Assembly (NCBI GenBank): GCA_949130485.1
Contig: OX422192.1
Coordinates: 778,218-842,217, forward strand
Direction: 5' to 3'
DNA from: Agelas oroides
Taxonomy: Eukaryota > Porifera > Demospongiae > Agelasida > Agelasidae
DNA: 64,000 nucleotides
Shown: one piece after another, positions 34,171 to 45,641 of the stretch
Layout: every line of letters begins with the position of its first letter
How positions within the stretch are numbered: position 1 is the stretch's first letter
Program-made: the position numbers and the translations under genes
Notes under the pieces: model-generated
Database searches by the model: none
The model's input: only the letters and a program-made list of their open reading frames with translations
Told to the model about the DNA's origin: nothing

Positions 34171-34361
34171 GATGAGAGATCGAGTTTGCACTTGGTATAA
34201 CGACGCCAAATCACATCGCTCGCCCCACCCTGGGTAGCAGACTCTTCTGCAAGGGTCTACACTAATCGTGGGTGGGACGAGCAAATTACCCTAGTCTCGC
34301 CAGCCACACCCTTCCGCAAAGGGCGAGACTAATTAGCCGCATTGGAGTGGAGCGATCAATC
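34171..34361. promoter_or_regulatory. divergent promoter region between genes I and J
   Basis: Only 191 bases separate the start codons of two head-to-head HSD17B12-like genes with nearly the same first exon. The spacer contains imperfect inverted sequences (a gatcgag/gatcaat context before each ATG, and tagtctcgcc...gggcgagacta at 34295-34332). No TATA box is seen. Bidirectional transcription is inferred. Confidence 0.5.
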
Positions 34362-37300
34362 ATGGCGCTCTTCAGTCAGCTGGTGGATCTGTTTTACTCC
34401 GAGCAGTTCTGCTTTTACAGGCAAGCAGCTTGTGGTGAATAGTCTCACGGAGTTTGGGGGCTTCTTGGAGTGTATAATTTTTATGCAACAGGACTGACAA
34501 ATGTACTGGTCTGATATAGTCGGGTGTAACCCGACCTTCGCGCGAAAAACGGAAGGTCGGGTGCCAGCCCTATACCCGGATTTGTTCTGAACTGTTATGT
34601 AATAGTTATGAATACTGGTATATGTTATGTAATTTGCGCATAGTGCATGCACGTGGCGGTTGAAATACTGCAATCTGATTGGACTGCAATATTTTTGCAG
34701 CAGAACAAATCCGGGTATAGGGCTGGCACCCGACCTTCCGTTTTTCGCGAAGGTCGGGTTACACCCGACTAGGTCTGATTCCCATGACAGATCTCCTTCT
34801 CTCACTCCCTCCTCTGCAGGAACGCTGCTGCAGTGGTGGGTATAGTGCTTGTGCTCAGGCTGTTGCTGAAGCACATGTGCCAGTTGTTGGGTGGGTTCTG
34901 TGCCTTCTTCCTGGCTCCATGGGGCATCTCACGAATCAACCTCAAGAAGTATGGACCATGGGCAGGTGGGCAGGCCAGTTCCCATGTTTTCATTCCACTG
35001 CTGGTCTAGTTCCCATGTTTCCATTCCACCTCTCATTCCAGTGGTGACGGGAGCATCTGAGGGTATAGGAAGGGGCTATGCACTGGAGGTAAGTATGACA
35101 TCACTGTGTGTTGCTGTGTCGTCAGTTACACACATGATTTGAGGGTTGCTTCATTTCCAGCTGGCCAGGCGAGGGCTGAATGTGGTCATCATGAGTCGTT
35201 CTCAGGACAAACTGCAGAAAGTGGCCGACGAGATCAGTGAGTTGGCTGTCAACAGCTGCAGTTTGTATCCCTCACACTCCATCACCCTCCCACCTTTTTT
35301 CTGCTTCACTTACCTCACACACTCTTCCCCCCACTCCTCACCCCCACTCCCCCACCCCCCTCCAGAAGAGAAGTATGGCCGTGAAGTCCGTATCATTCTA
35401 GCCGACTTCTCTGAGGGTCCAGAGCTCTACCCTCATATAGCTGAGGAGCTCCACGATCTCGACATTGGGGTTCTTGGTAAGGTACCATCTTTTACACAGT
35501 AATGTTTGTGTACTAGCTCCCTTCTCAAACCTTTGCTGCGTGGCTGGACTCATTCTCCACATGTTTGTCTGTTTAGTGAACAATGTCGGCTATTACCAAG
35601 GCTATGCAGGATACTTTGGTGAAGTTTTGGAAGAGGTGAGTTGTGAACTAAGATTTTGTCAACAAATTTATGCAGCTTACTGGTGACTGGTATGGCTTTC
35701 TGTTCAGGTGCACTACAAAACTGTCCAGATCAACTGCCACCCAGTGGTACAGGTGAGAGCAACAGTCATGATACACTATACTATATAGTACTTACCCATT
35801 TTCTCCTCCCCCTCTTCATTCTCTGTCCTCCTCCCTCTTCCTCCTTCCTCCTCTCTATTCCCTCCTTCCTCTTCCCTCTGTCCTCCCTCTTTCCTCCTTC
35901 CTCCCTCTTTCCTCCTTCCTCCCTCTTTCCTCCCTCTTTCCTCCTTCCTCCCTCTTCCCTCCTCCCACTTTCTTCTGTCCTTCCTCTTCCCTCCGTCCTC
36001 CCTCTTCCCTCCTTCCTCTTCCCTCCTCCCACTTTCCTTCCTCCCTCTCTCCCTCCCTCCCTCCTCTGTCCTCCCTCCTCCCTCCTCCCAGATGACTCGT
36101 ATGCTACTGCCAAAGATGGTCACTAAGTGAGCACTTGTTTCTTACCCCCACTCACCAGCTTATAGTTAACTTTCATACCCTCACACATCTTCAATCCTCT
36201 CCCACCCATATGTATTCTGACCTAGCCTCATTCCCAGGCCTGTCCTGTGTCCCGGTTTCGGTCACTTCTCTTTTGCACACACTGTAAACTGTCATAACAT
36301 CAGACAGGGGAGGAACAAGGCTTTTCAGACCACTTTGTCTTGCTTACACCTTCCCCTCCCTCCTCATCCCACATATACCCACACATAGGAGACGTGGGGT
36401 GATTGTAAACATCTCCTCTGGTGCAGCTGATCGTCCCCTATCACTGCTCACAGTCTATAGTGCCACCAAGGTATGCCCTCATGCATGGGGCAGCTGCTTT
36501 CACAAGAGATAGGCGGCATGTTTTCTAGCAACTCCCAACACATTAATGGTGATGTTCTGCAAGAGCGAGAAAGGAATCTATACAAAAAGATATCCGGGAT
36601 CCAGCTGGGACTCAAACCCAAGACCTTCTGAATACTAGTTAGATGCTCTTACCACTCAGCCACTTGGACCCCTGGCAGAGGAGCAGAAGACGAGCTACAT
36701 AGGCAGCATTGCCTAGAGGATTTCAGGGATTTTTTCTCTGAGCACCCATGAGCGCCCTACTGTTGTTTTCAGTAATCAAGCTTCTAAATCTCCAAGGAGT
36801 TTCAACGTCCACCAGGAAATTAGGGACCTTAGTTTGTGACGGAATAGCACAAAGAGCTAGTCTAGAAACAAGGCGGGCTAAGATGAAGTGGCATGCAGTC
36901 CCCCAACTGTGGTAATGAAACAAGGCGGGCTAAGATGAAGTGGCATGCAGTCCCCCAACTGTGGTAATGAAACAAGGCGGGCTAAGATGAAGTGGCATGC
37001 AGTCCCCCAACTGTGGTAATGAAACAAGGCTGGCTAAGATGAAGTGGCATACAGTCTCCCAACTGTGGTAATGAAACAAGGCGGGCTAAGATGAAGTGGC
37101 ATGCAGTCTCCCAACTGTGGTAATGAAACAAGGCGGGCTAAGATGAAGTGGCATGCAGTCCCCCAACTGTGGTAATGAAACAAGGCGGGCTAAGATGAAG
37201 TGGCATGCAGTCCCCCAACTGTGGTAATGAAACAAGGCGGGCTAAGATGAAGTGGCATGCAGTCTCCCAACTGTGGTAATGAAACAAGGCGGGCTAAGAT

Positions 37301-39115
37301 GAAGTGGCATGCAGTCTCCCAACTGTGGTAATGAAACAAGGCGGGCTAAGATGAAGTGGCATGCAGTCCCCCAACTGTGGTAATGAAACAAGGCGGGCTA
37401 AGATGAAGTGGCATGCAGTCCCCCAACTGTAGTAATGAAACAAGGCGGGCTAAGATGAAGTGGCATGCAGTCCCCCAACTGTGGTAATGAAACAAGGCGG
37501 GCTAAGATGAAGTGGCATGCAGTCCCCCAACTGTGGTAATGAAACAAGGCTGGCTAAGATGAAGTGGCATGCAGTCCCCCAACTGTGGTAATGAAACAAG
37601 GCGGGCTAAGATGAAGTTGCATGCAGTCCCCCAACTGTGGTAATGAAACAAGGCGGGCTAAGATGAAGTTGCATGCAGTCCCCCAACTGTGGTAATGAAA
37701 CAAGGCGGGTTAAGATGAAGTGGCATGCAGTCCCCCAACTGTGGTAATGAAACAAGGCGGGCTAAGATGAAGTGGCATGCAGTCTCCCAACTGTGGTAAT
37801 GAAACAAGGCTGGCTAAGATGAAGTGGCATGCAGTCCCCCAACTGTGGTAATGAAACAAGGCGGGCTAAGATGAAGTGGCATGCAGTCTCCCAACTGTGG
37901 TAATGAAACAAGGCGGGCTAAGATGAAGTGGCATGCAGTCCCCCAACTGTGGTAATGAAACAAGGCGGGTTAAGATGAAGTGGCATGCAGTCCCCCAACT
38001 GTGGTAATGAAACAAGGCTGGCTAAGATGAAGTGGCATGCAGTCCCCCAACTGTGGTAATGAAACAAGGCGGGCTAAGATGAAGTGGCATGCAGTCCCCC
38101 AACTGTGGTAATGAAACAAGGCGGGTTAAGATGAAGTGGCATGCAGTCCCCCAACTGTGGTAATGAAACAAGGCGGGTTAAGATGAAGTGGCATGCAGTC
38201 CCCCAACTGTGGTAATGAAACAAGGCGGGCTAAGATGAAGTGGCATGCAGTCCCCCAACTGTGGTAATGAAACAAGGCGGGCTAAGATGAAGTGGCATGC
38301 AGTCCCCCAACTGTGGTAATGAAACAAGGCGGGCTAAGATGAAGTTGCATGCAGTCCCCCAACTGTGGTAATGAAACAAGGCGGGTTAAGATGAAGTGGC
38401 ATGCAGTCCCCCAACTGTGGTAATGAAACAAGGCGGGCTAAGATGAAGTTGCATGCAGTCCCCCAACTGTGGTAATGAAACAAGGCGGGTTAAGATGAAG
38501 TGGCATGCAGTCCCCCAACTGTGGTAATGAAACAAGGCGGGCTAAGATGAAGTGGCATGCAGTCCCCCAACTGTGGTAATGAAACAAGGCGGGCTAAGAT
38601 GAAGTGGCATGCAGTCCCCCAACTGTGGTAATGAAACAAGGCGGGTTAAGATGAAGTTGCATGCAGTCCCCCAACTGTGGTAATGAAACAAGGCGGGTTA
38701 AGATGAAGTGGCATGCAGTCCCCCAACTGTGGTAATGAAACAAGGCGGGCTAAGATGAAGTGGCATGCAGTCCCCCAACTGTGGTAATGAAACAAGGCGG
38801 GCTAAGATGAAGTGGCATGCAGTCCCCCAACTGTGGTAATGAAACAAGGCTGGCTAAGATGAAGTGGCATGCAGTCCCCCAACTGTGGTAATGAAACAAG
38901 GCGGGCTAAGATAAAGTTGCATACAGTCCCCCAACTGTGGTAATGGCTCCAAATTCTAGTTATATATTGTGTTCAACTCTCAGTGTATAGCTATGAAAAT
39001 GTCCTTCTGTCATTTCTTCATCCTTCCTCCTGCAGAAGTTTGACAGCCATTTCTCAGACGCTTTGCGGAAAGAGTACAGCTCAAAGGGAATTATTGTGCA
39101 GGTACATGTGTGTGG

Positions 39116-39194
<79 letters not shown>

Positions 39195-39210
39195 GTGTGT
39201 GTGTGTGGGT

Positions 39211-39257
<47 letters not shown>

Positions 39258-40558
39258 TGTGTGTGAATCATTGTACAGGTATAAGAATTTGAACATTGAT
39301 ATCTTCTCACTAACTGACCTGCTCCTCTTTACCTTGCTACTCAATACCTCTCACCCACCGTGCATCCCACCTCTCACCCCTCTCACCCCCATCCTTACCA
39401 TCCCACCTCCCTCCCCTCTCATCCCCATCCTACCACCGTGCATCCCACCTCCCTCCCCTCTCACCCCCATCCTTACCATCCCACCTCCCTCCCCTCTCAC
39501 CTCCCTCCCCTCGTATCCCTGTCCCACCCACCCTCTTACCCCCATCCTTACCACCCCACCTCCCTCTCCTCTCACCCCCATCCTTACCACCCCACCTCCT
39601 CCCCTCTCACCCCAATCTTATCTTCCCAGGATGTTAAGCCACTTATGGTTGCTACTGCAATGTCCCGTTCTTCAATTTCATTGAGTGGTTTGTCAGAAAA
39701 TTCTCGTTTCATTGCGGACCCCATCACCTATGCTCGTGCCGCTGTTGCCACCATTGGTATCCAACATACCACATATGGTTACTTCTACCATGCACTGCAG
39801 GTGGGGATCTCTGTTACCATGGTTACAGAATCTTCAGACAACAACTTTCATTGTGTGTGTGTGTTCATAGTACACTATAGATGGGATGTTCTTTCAAACC
39901 CCTGGACAAGCTTTCCATCACTTGTAAAGTGGGAGAGCTAGGGCCTGGTATCTTTCCTCAGAAAATGAAAAAATTAAACAGCAAATTTTCAGACTAAACA
40001 GCCAGCCTTTCACGTGTTGTTCAACTAACTACACACTTTGTGTGTATGACAGTTGTCCCTGCTAGCTAGATACATAGATTACCTTCACTCTTCTCGCCGT
40101 TCTGAGCTCCACTTAGCCTTGTTCCCAGGCCCAGTTTAGGCCCAGTTCAGGCCCGTTCGAAATATCGGAACCTTTCAAACGGGCCTGGGACCGAGGCTAA
40201 GCTCCACTCCACTTACAATTATTAAAACTACTGTCCTATATACGTATGTATTCTGACATCACTCACATGAGAAACAATACCACACTCCTTCCTGCTTCAC
40301 TGAGCTGCAAGTGACAGAAAGCTGGTGGAACGAGGCTATAGGGGTGTTTATCAGTTCAGTGTTTACCACACACACCACTCTCCCACACACTCTCCCACAC
40401 ACACCACTCTCCCACACACTCCCCCTCACACTCCTCCTCCTCACACACAGATGTATCTGGCAAGACTGTTTCCAGTGTGGCTACTTGATTGGATACTATG
40501 GAAATCAAACCTGAGTGTAAGAGATGCTTACCTCAAGACCAAAGCCAAGCAGAAATAA
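34362..40558 (+). CDS. HSD17B12: HSD17B12-like very-long-chain 3-ketoacyl-CoA reductase, gene J
   Basis: Twelve exons keep phase: 34362-34420, 34820-34965, 35042-35088, 35161-35236, 35366-35476, 35577-35635, 35708-35752, 36092-36126, 36389-36470, 39036-39101, 39630-39800, 40451-40558 (334 residues). It has the anchor helix (AAAVVGIVLVLRLLLKH), [22 protein letters not shown] and a KAKQK C-terminus. Exon 11 carries a small in-frame insertion (SSISLSGLSENS) compared with genes F and I. Intron 1 is GC-AG as in gene I and contains a MITE. Intron 9 is 2.56 kb because of a minisatellite. No lesion seen. Confidence 0.88.
34517..34771. mobile_element. 255-bp MITE in intron 1 of gene J
   Basis: Long inverted arms (about 70 bases): TAGTCGGGTGTAACCCGACC at the left and its complement at the right, continuing through ccagccctatacccggattt. 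Flanks GGTCTGATA (34508-34516) and GGTCTGATT (34772-34780) form a 9-bp target repeat with one mismatch. Central AT-rich spacer without coding capacity. Confidence 0.88.
35790..36091. repeat. pyrimidine (CTTCCTCC)n tract in intron 7 of gene J
   Basis: About 280 bases of nearly pure C/T on the sense strand end at the exon 8 acceptor. It acts as a very long polypyrimidine tract. Similar but shorter tracts precede exon 8 in the other copies. Confidence 0.85.
36598..36670 (-). repeat. tRNA-like (tRNA-derived) sequence in intron 9 of gene J
   Basis: Minus strand shows GTGGCTGAGTGGTAAGAGCA (D arm), TCTAACTAGTATTCAGA (anticodon arm, AGT anticodon position with U33) and GGGTTTGAGTCCC (T arm), with acceptor pairing GGTCCAA to CTGGATC partly kept. 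Related to 303-374. Probably a SINE head or tRNA pseudogene. Confidence 0.5.
36865..38944. repeat. 52-bp minisatellite, 40 copies, intron 9 of gene J
   Basis: The unit begins gaaacaaggcgggctaagat and ends with cccccaactgtggtaat. First and last unit starts (36865, 38893) are 2,028 bases apart, exactly 39 periods, so 40 units stand with no net length change. Variation is confined to a few sites: ggcggg/ggctgg, gggcta/gggtta, gtggca/gttgca and cccc/ctcc. Confidence 0.95.
39110..39265. repeat. (TG)n microsatellite, intron 10 of gene J
   Basis: About 150 bases of TG repeats with few interruptions begin shortly after the exon 10 donor. Confidence 0.92.
40114..40199. mobile_element. 86-bp TAGCC-family element with 9-bp target repeat
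   Basis: TAGCCTTGTTCCCAGGCCC and its complement at the ends. AGCTCCACT is repeated at 40105-40113 and 40200-40208. Within intron 11 of gene J. Confidence 0.87.
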
Positions 40559-40829
40559 TCAGCTTGCAGCTTCAACAATTTCTCAGGAAATTTTTGACAA
40601 CAGTAACTTACTTTGTTTTATACACACTGTGATTAGATTTAGGATTTTTGCATTTGTAATGTAAATACCAGGACCATAGCCTTGTTCTCCTTCCCCATTG
40701 CATTCTTCTGTTGTGTTTACAATAATACTGACGATTTCAAATTTGTTGTCATACCAAGGTTCATCAATGTCGCCCAGCATGGAGCACGATTGCAATATTA
40801 ATAGCGCATGCGCGCTAGACTTTTAGCTA
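40559..40829. other. 3' flank of gene J
   Basis: Contains the 3' untranslated region and spacer. No gene seen. Confidence 0.4.
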
Positions 40830-40970
40830 TTTGCTAATTTGGAGAAGAAGAGGGCGGGGCTCTATTAGTCGTCCAGCTACTTTTTTGAACTTCAGATCGT
40901 AAGCGGGGCTTGACTGTGTGTAAGAACTGTCAAACAATTTTGCATGTCAGCACAAATCATGGATCAACAG
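40830..40970 (+). promoter_or_regulatory. putative promoter/5' exon region of gene K
   Basis: gaagagGGCGGGGCTctattagtcgt and the following gtaagaactgtcaaac match 49500-49630 before gene L (agggcggagcttttactagtcgt, gtaagaaaactgtcaaac). The conserved GC box and shared 5' segment far upstream of both start codons suggest a non-coding first exon or promoter. In K an ATGGATCAACAG then GTATGT (40959-40976) could be a first exon, but no matching acceptor is clear. Confidence 0.4.
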
Positions 40971-41269
40971 GTATGTGTTTCTTGTGCAGGATACAAATAT
41001 ATTTTCCGTTCTGAAGCCACTGTACATGTGATGCGTGTTCTCTTTTCAGCTGCTCTCCTCGTGTGTTACGTGTGTATCAAAGCGCCATTCAAAGGCACTG
41101 AACTCCTTTGCATGCACACGAGGTTGCCAGCTGTCTCAACACAGTAGTTGTAGATCGGAATAAGTACGTTGCAGTCTATCTACTGGTACCGGGAGGTCAT
41201 TTAATACCATTATTATGTTATTAGCTATACAAATCGAACTTCCTATCTCCTTTCTACAAATTAGTTTTT

Positions 41270-41560
41270 TTAGTTAACAATAACTAAATACCCTTTGGTG
41301 TGGCCTTGGAACTTTTAGTTAATCAAACTAAAATTATCCAGCAAACTGGAGAGTGTAACTAAACTAAACTAAAAGATCCAATTTGACTCCAGAACTATAC
41401 CTAAATGAAAACTACCATATTTCCACTGGTAACTACAACTAAATACCTTTTAGTAAGGGTGTTGGAGTTTTATAATTGAAATTATAACTGGAGATTCAAA
41501 CTAAACTAAGCCAAAATTATTTTCAGAATCTAAAAACTAACTACAACTAAACTAAAAGAG
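41270..41560. repeat. aactaaaact-type AT-rich repeat
   Basis: Irregular repetition of (a)actaaa(c/a)t motifs, related to the larger element at 51341-52036 and to patches near 20955, 21690 and 22560. Confidence 0.6.
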
Positions 41561-42272
41561 TAAGCTCTTTACTACAGCAACACTACTACAAATGCCGCTT
41601 TTGGAATTGTAGAAAAAATGATGCAGGTGGCTAATAAGAAATTAAGCAATAGAAAAATTGAAGAAAGTGTAAAAACATAATTATGGACTGTTTGCACTGT
41701 AAAACATGTCAACTCTCTTGGCTTCTGCATAAATGAAAATAATGTTCTATGTTCTATATGTAAGTTCTCTGCTACCAACTTGAAAACTTTTGTTGATGTC
41801 AACTTTACTGGCGTTTTGACTGAATGCATCAGTCGTCATCTTTCGCCCTAATGACGACTGAAAGCATTCAGCTAAAAAAGTGTTTTCCGATTTCAAGTTG
41901 GTAACAGCGACCTTCTTTTCAATTTAGCATTGTCCACGTCCACTCAAGGTTCCTGCAAAACTTACATTTATTTTGTAATTGCATGTCCCCCATACAGACA
42001 AGGGGTGGAACTTGGTTATATTCATAATTATGCTATTGGATGAACTCTAGGAATATTCATTTACTGTGGATTAAACACTGGGCATATTCATGTATTGTTA
42101 CGTAAGTATTCATGCTGTATTAGAACACACAAATGTAGCCATATTGTTGCTAAGAATGGGAGGTGGTATGCACAGCCCAAGGCCCTGCAACTGAATTGAC
42201 CCATAATCTGGAAGCCAGCATGTCATTTTACTCTTCCACTAGGTACCACCTGATTAGTCATAATTTGATGCA
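41561..42272. other. spacer before gene K coding start
   Basis: Contains a short hairpin at about 41829-41866 (cagtcgtcat...atgacgactg). No gene seen. Confidence 0.4.
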
Positions 42273-45200
42273 ATGGCTGCAATTATAGTAGAGGAGCTGT
42301 TGAAGGAAACAGAAATACATCCTGAAAAACTCAATGCGTCCATCAGTGATGATCACCTTCGTGCAATAGCTATTTTCCTGACCGCATGGCGAAAAGTTGC
42401 AACATACTTAGGCCTCAGTGAAAATGACCTGGGTGATATTGAACAAGAAGGCAAAGATGAGCAAGACAAGAGGCTAAAAGCACTACAGATATGGAAGGGC
42501 AAATTTGGTTTTAAAGCAACCTACAAGAAGCTGGTAGAAGTTCTGTTACAACTAGCGAAGGCAGATATTGCCGAGAAAGTACTTCTCCTTCTGAAAGGTA
42601 TGATATATACATCTAATTGTGTGCATGTCTTTGTGTGATATGAGTTGTAAGACATCAATGTGCGAATTGCGAAAAGAATTTTAAAGGTTTACATTCACAC
42701 CCCAAGGTGCTCCAGAACTTAGTTACCATGCTACAGGACTTGGGAGCTTCTTGGGTTATATCTAGCTTTGGGTGTAGTGTGTGTATGTTCCCAGTCATAG
42801 ATCACTTGAAATTGCAGAACAAAGCAATGTTACTTTTGGTACAAATTCTACAAACTGGCATATTGCATTGAGTATTTCTCATGCCAGTGAGTGCAGTTGT
42901 AAAGCTTGTGCTCCATGAACTCTCAGACTCACAGAGAGCAGAGAAAGAAGCTATAGATGTTCAACTGCAGGAGAAGAATGCTGAAATTGAGAAGCTGAAG
43001 GGAGAGTTGCAAGCACTGATGGTACATAATTTGTAGCTACATGTAGTATGCGAGTTAGAAAATGGATATTCCGAAAAGACAATGACTCCACCCATCCATG
43101 CTCTACATGGTTGTCAGGGGGACAAAGGAAGGCTGCAGGCAGAGGTGGAGGCTAAGGATGCCGAGATTGACAGACAGCAGAGGGAAATAGAAACACTGAA
43201 GGTACGCCATTCTCTGCCATGTATGAAGACATGCATAATGATCACACCCATACGTGCTCTGGTTGTTAGGAGGACAAAGGAAGGCTGCATGCAGGCGGAG
43301 GTGGAGGCTAAGGATGGTCAAATTCAGCAACAAGGCACAGAACTGGAAGAGGGGGTCATTCAACTCAACAGACAACAGAGAGAGCTACAGACACTGAGAG
43401 TAAGGAATGGATATTCTACTGTTCAAATCAGTAATGACTCCATCCATGTTAGGAGGACAGAGGAAGGCTGCAGGCAGAGGTGGAGGCTAAGAACGCTGAA
43501 ATTGTCAAGCAGCAAAGAGAGATCCAGACATTGAGAGTAAGGAAGTGAATATTCTACTATATGGAAAGGTATTGACTCAATCCATGCACCCTCTGGTTAT
43601 TAGGAGGACAGAGGAAGGCTCCAAGCGAAGGTGGAGACTAGACCAGGGGCGGAATTAGTACTGGAGGAGAAGAATGCTGAAATCAAGAGGCAGCAGAGAG
43701 AGCTACAAACACTGAGGGTATGTAATACCATGTGTATCAAATGTCCTGACCCATTGTAAAACGTTAGTGTTTTTATTTGCGTAAACTTTTGGCTTCTGTA
43801 CTTCTGTATTGAGTAGTAACTCTCTTGTCTTGCATGTCTAGAACCAAAACACAACCAAGGACAGGAGACTGGCTGCAGTGCAGTCTCAACTTCAACAACT
43901 GCAAGTGAGTTTGACCTCTGTAGATTCATGATCACAAGTCATAAAACCAACTGACTACGTATTACACATTGTAACAATTGTCACAACTCACGCAATACTT
44001 GTTTTGATTTTATATTGCAGGCAGAGATGGATGCTAAGAGTGCCAAGTTTAAGCAACAACTCAGAGAAAGAGATGCTGAAATCAACATACTGCAGAAAGA
44101 ACTGAGAGTAAGAGTCTAGACAATATTCTTTGAGTTTTTAAATACTGCGTTTCTATCCACACAGGATCAAGCTACTTCTAGAGACGAGTGTGTAGCTGCA
44201 ATGCAGCCTCCTTCCAAGAAGCCAAAGGTGAACTGCCCTTTGATTTGCTAACATGAGTGCATGTGTAAATTTATCATTAACCTTAACTCGAGAACACTCT
44301 TGGAATTTGTTTCAGGAGCTGCTAAGAATTCTAATTTAAGTTTGTGGGATGTGCTTGTCTTTATCATTTAATTGGCTTGCGCATATTAGGCAAGCATAAA
44401 ATTGAGCACTAGTATAATGAATGTTACAAGTAATAGTTATATCCCTCCCTGGGGGGTGGTCGTTTTACACATTTGTGTCGGGCATAGCCCGACACAAATG
44501 TGCAAGACCACACCCCAGGGAGGGATATAACTATTATATAACCTGTTACCTAGGCAACATCACTGTAAAAGAGAGATATGGGCAACATTCTTATATGTTG
44601 CCTAGGTAACAGGTTATATTTTTGATTATATATGTGAATGCGATACTGGTAAACAGCAAAATTTTATCATGATTGCATGTGAAACAAAATGGGGGGTGCA
44701 TATGACTCATGCTGTGATTCCTCTGTTTCAGCTACACTCCCCTAGTGAGCTGAGACTGACCTGTAGGAGACTGCCAGACATGCTAGAAACAGTGGAGAAC
44801 CCAACTTCAGTAACAGTGGACACAGTTCTTTATATGACATGCAAATATTCAAGTCATGTCATACACAGATATGACCCACAAACACAACAGTGGACCAGAC
44901 TACCGGAATATCAACACTGGAGCTTTACAATGACTGAAGTCAACCACCAGCTCACACTGGTTGGTGGTCATGTTTGGTCCACTTCCTCCACTAGGACAAC
45001 AACAGCAACAGATGCAGTAGTTGTGTACTCTACCTCTCAGGGGTGGACACAACCCTACCCTCCAATGAACACAGCTCGTATCTACCCAGCTGTATCCACT
45101 TACCACCACCATCTGGTGGTGGCAGGTGGGTGTGATGCTCATGGAGCTGAACTAGCTACAGTGGAAATCCTCGACACATCGACCTCCCACAGCCCGTGGC

Positions 45201-45641
45201 TCTCAATCACATCAATGTCTCTCCCTGTGAGCTGCTGTCAAATGTTATCTGCCATTATACATGATACGTTGTACCTACTAGGTGGCTCACTGGGCAAGCA
45301 AGTACTCAGTGTGTCCCTCCCAGCTCTTACACAAACAGAACAAGCCACCCGCACAGTGGTGCACACTCCCTGACACTCCACTAGAGGACTTTGCAGCTAT
45401 CACCGTCCATGGATCACTACTAGCAGTGGGAGGAAGGCGCAGCTACAGAGAACATAGCTCAGCCATCCACGTCTACGACCAGGAGAAGAACGTGTGGACC
45501 AAGTTTGGAGACATACCTACTGCACGATCATCTTGTGCCTGCTGTTTGTTACCAGGTGGGAAGATCCTTATTGCTGGAGGAAACGATCGCAATGGCTCAA
45601 CTAAGCGAATGGACATGGCAGTTGTTACTGTATGGGACTAA
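42273..45641 (+). CDS. Death domain-coiled coil-Kelch protein, gene K (frameshifted)
   Basis: Proposed exons: 42273-42597, 42888-43021, 43118-43201, 43295-43399, 43453-43536, 43604-43717, 43842-43904, 44021-44107, 44165-44227, 44732-45641. Exon 1 encodes an N-terminal Death-type domain (AWRKVATYLGLSENDLGDIE). The small phase-0 exons encode repeated coiled-coil segments (RLQAEVEAKDAEIDRQQREI style). The last exon encodes Kelch blades similar to gene L. A one-base insertion at about 45337-45341 shifts the frame and stops at 45373, removing the last two blades; the frame resumes after it. Exon 4 has a 4-bp insertion near its usual acceptor but a replacement acceptor restores phase. It is either a recent pseudogene or carries a sequence error. 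Confidence 0.75.
44431..44536. mobile_element. foldback hairpin element in last intron of gene K
   Basis: taatagttatatccctccct pairs with its complement agggagggatataactatta. The arms continue through acatttgtgtcgggc with only a few mismatches and a 3-base centre (ata) at about 44485. No direct repeat identified. Confidence 0.75.
44535..44620. mobile_element. second foldback hairpin, adjacent
   Basis: ataacctgttacctaggcaa is complementary to ttgcctaggtaacaggttat, separated by about 35 bases. It directly abuts the previous hairpin. Confidence 0.7.

Noticed and set aside
35776-36123. Gly/Glu/Arg-rich antisense open frames
   Set aside because: They arise from the pyrimidine tract in intron 7 of gene J and have no start context or conservation.
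36865-38944. Regular 52-bp repeats resembling a CRISPR array
   Set aside because: Units are contiguous with no variable spacers, lie in an intron of a eukaryotic gene and vary only by point changes. It is a minisatellite.
39081-39344. His-Thr and Cys-Val repeat proteins
   Set aside because: Translation of (CA)n/(TG)n microsatellites; the same at 19145-19396, 20405-20700 and 60541-60750.
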